DNA from: DATFYM01 sp035315065
Lineage (GTDB): Bacteria > Acidobacteriota > Terriglobia > UBA7540
NCBI GenBank assembly: GCA_035315065.1
Contig: DATFYM010000065.1
Coordinates: 1-23,975, forward strand
DNA: 23,975 nt
Direction: 5' to 3'
Within the stretch, counting starts at the first letter, position 1; each line of letters begins with the position of its first letter. Below, piece by piece: positions 22,960 to 23,975 of the stretch. A program made the position numbers and the translations under genes. The notes beneath the pieces are model-generated. The model was not told the origin of the DNA and ran no database searches. It saw nothing but the letters and a program-made list of their open reading frames with translations.

Positions 22960-23821
22960 GCAAGACTACCGCCAACGGATCGTAAGGACGCTGGTCCATA
23001 TCCAGCAACACTTGGACGACGAGTTGGAACTGGAAAAGGTGGCCGCGGTGGCGGCGTTTTCCCAGTTCCACTTTCACCGGGTCTTCCGCGGTCTTGTGGG
23101 TGAACCTTTCAAGGAGCACGTCCGTCGACTGCGGCTGGAGCGCGCCGCACAACGGCTCAAACAGGGCGACGACCCCGTCATCCAGATCGCGTTGGAGGCA
23201 GGGTTTGAAGCTCATGAATCCTTCACGAGGGCATTTGGAGCTATGTTTGGAGTATCCCCGTCCAGCTACCGGGCGGCGCACAAGCCAGCGCCCGGCTCCG
23301 CCTCTGGTACGCACTTTGACGAAATAGCGAGCTATCACCTGCCCGACTACGGGGATCTTCCGCCGGTGCAGGTGCGAGAGCTTCCGCCGAGGCGAATCGT
23401 CTTTCTGCGCCATGTGGGGCCCTATGAACAGGTTGGCGCTACTTGGAGTCGCCTGATGGGCTGGGCAGGAGCCCGTGGCTTGCTCGGTCCCTCCATGAAG
23501 ACGATCGGTATCGTTCACGATGACCCGGATGTGACTCCGACGGACAAGATCCGCTACGACGCCGGGGTGGTGGTCAGCCGACCGATCCAACCAGAGGGCG
23601 AATTTGGCGTACTGGAGTTGGCTGGAGGCCGCTGCGCCGTGGTCACGTACAAGGGCCACTACCAAGGCTTGGGCCAAGTCTATCAGCGGATCTACGGTGG
23701 TTGGCTGCCCAAGAGTGGCTACGAGCTACGTGATGCCCCCGCTTTCGAGGAGTACCTGAACTCACCGCGCAACACCAGACCGGAAGATCTCGTCACGGTG
23801 ATTCACGTGCCGCTCGAATGA
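22943..23821 (+). CDS. AraC-family regulator with GyrI-like effector-binding domain
   Basis: The protein is 292 residues. The double helix-turn-helix DNA-binding domain comes first, residues 8-112: IQQHLDDELELEKVAAVAAF, SQFHFHRVFRGLVGEPFKEHVRRLRLERA, then DDPVIQIALEAGFEAHESFTRAF and FGVSPSSYRA. A GyrI-like/BmrR-type domain fills about 140-291 (VQVRELPPRRIVFLRHVGPYEQV ... YDAGVVVSRP ... CAVVTYKGHYQGLGQVYQRIYGGWLP), expected to bind small, often cationic or amphipathic, molecules. This order is like Rob of E. coli. The ATG at 22943 was chosen because it starts the conserved part; the upstream frame belongs to the overlapping membrane protein. It would act as a cytoplasmic drug or stress sensor. 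Confidence 0.9.
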   Translation: MKQSTEQDYRQRIVRTLVHIQQHLDDELELEKVAAVAAFSQFHFHRVFRGLVGEPFKEHVRRLRLERAAQRLKQGDDPVIQIALEAGFEAHESFTRAFGAMFGVSPSSYRAAHKPAPGSASGTHFDEIASYHLPDYGDLPPVQVRELPPRRIVFLRHVGPYEQVGATWSRLMGWAGARGLLGPSMKTIGIVHDDPDVTPTDKIRYDAGVVVSRPIQPEGEFGVLELAGGRCAVVTYKGHYQGLGQVYQRIYGGWLPKSGYELRDAPAFEEYLNSPRNTRPEDLVTVIHVPLE

Positions 23822-23920
23822 CGCGGTTTTAGTATCTCGTCCCGGCTAATTCTTTACAACAGCCGCTGGCAGGGCTCCGAGTTCCTGAACGACGCAACCC
23901 TCACCCGGCGCTGCGCGCCA

Positions 23921-23941
23921 CCCTCTCCCAAGGGGAGAGGG
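23921..23941. terminator. Perfect 9-bp GC hairpin after the AraC-type gene
   Basis: CCCTCTCCC and GGGAGAGGG form a 9-bp perfect stem with a 3-base loop, 100 bases after the stop at 23821. The context ACCCTCACCC...CCACCCTCTCCC is a common dispersed GC-rich repeat in many bacterial genomes. There is no T-tract after it, so it may be a REP-like element rather than a classical terminator. Confidence 0.5.
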
Positions 23942-23975
23942 CTGGAATCCCGAAAAGAAACTCCCTTTCCCTTTG

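Noticed and set aside
22691..23677. Open frame of 328 codons on the minus strand
   Set aside because: It lies antisense to the AraC-type regulator and membrane protein; its Arg/Pro/Ser-rich translation shows no domain.

Overview
The window looks like chromosomal DNA of a GC-rich diderm bacterium, most likely an acidobacterium. The reasons are a 1161-residue Oar-type TonB-dependent receptor with an N-terminal carboxypeptidase-regulatory-like domain, a bactofilin beside a degenerate methyltransferase, a four-gene minor pseudopilin operon, and an Mla-type lipid transport cluster with an outer-membrane-type lipoprotein. The taxonomic call is inferred from gene content only. I see no tRNA, rRNA, CRISPR array, transposase or phage gene.

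Layout. 1-460: 3' end of an unrecognised gene (+). 743-4228: Oar-like receptor (-). 4495-4713: small membrane protein (-). 5125-6386: bactofilin and methyltransferase-like protein (+). 6770-7693: secreted protein of unknown function (+). 7806-9452: membrane-anchored LysM plus putative glycoside hydrolase (-). 9721-14122: tightly packed FimT/GspH-, PilV-, PilW- and PilX-like operon (+). 14169-22002: eight genes on the minus strand, read in the order leuA, leuB, RsbW-like kinase, STAS protein, mlaE, mlaF, mlaD, PqiC-like lipoprotein. 22558-23821: four-helix membrane protein overlapping an AraC/GyrI-like regulator (+).

How the genes work together. leuA and leuB give the first and third enzymes of leucine synthesis. 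mlaE, mlaF and mlaD with the lipoprotein would form a phospholipid transporter of the MCE type. The STAS protein next to mlaE could be either its MlaB-like subunit or the antagonist partner of the adjacent RsbW-like kinase. The pseudopilins would prime a type IV pilus or type II secretion filament whose core genes are elsewhere.

The most unusual feature is structural. Almost every intergenic gap outside the pseudopilin operon holds an imperfect inverted repeat whose arms are built from 3-7 tandem copies of a 7-base unit. The unit differs from site to site (for example GATTGAC, GGTTATC, GAAGTCA, GTGAATA, GTCGAAA, GGGAGTA), but the period and the hairpin layout stay the same. The elements sit close to stop codons, sometimes supply the stop codon or the C-terminal residues, and in one case lie in frame inside a coding sequence. 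They resemble cyanobacterial heptamer repeats, REP/REPIN elements and protein-invading palindromes, but I do not recognise them as a named family.
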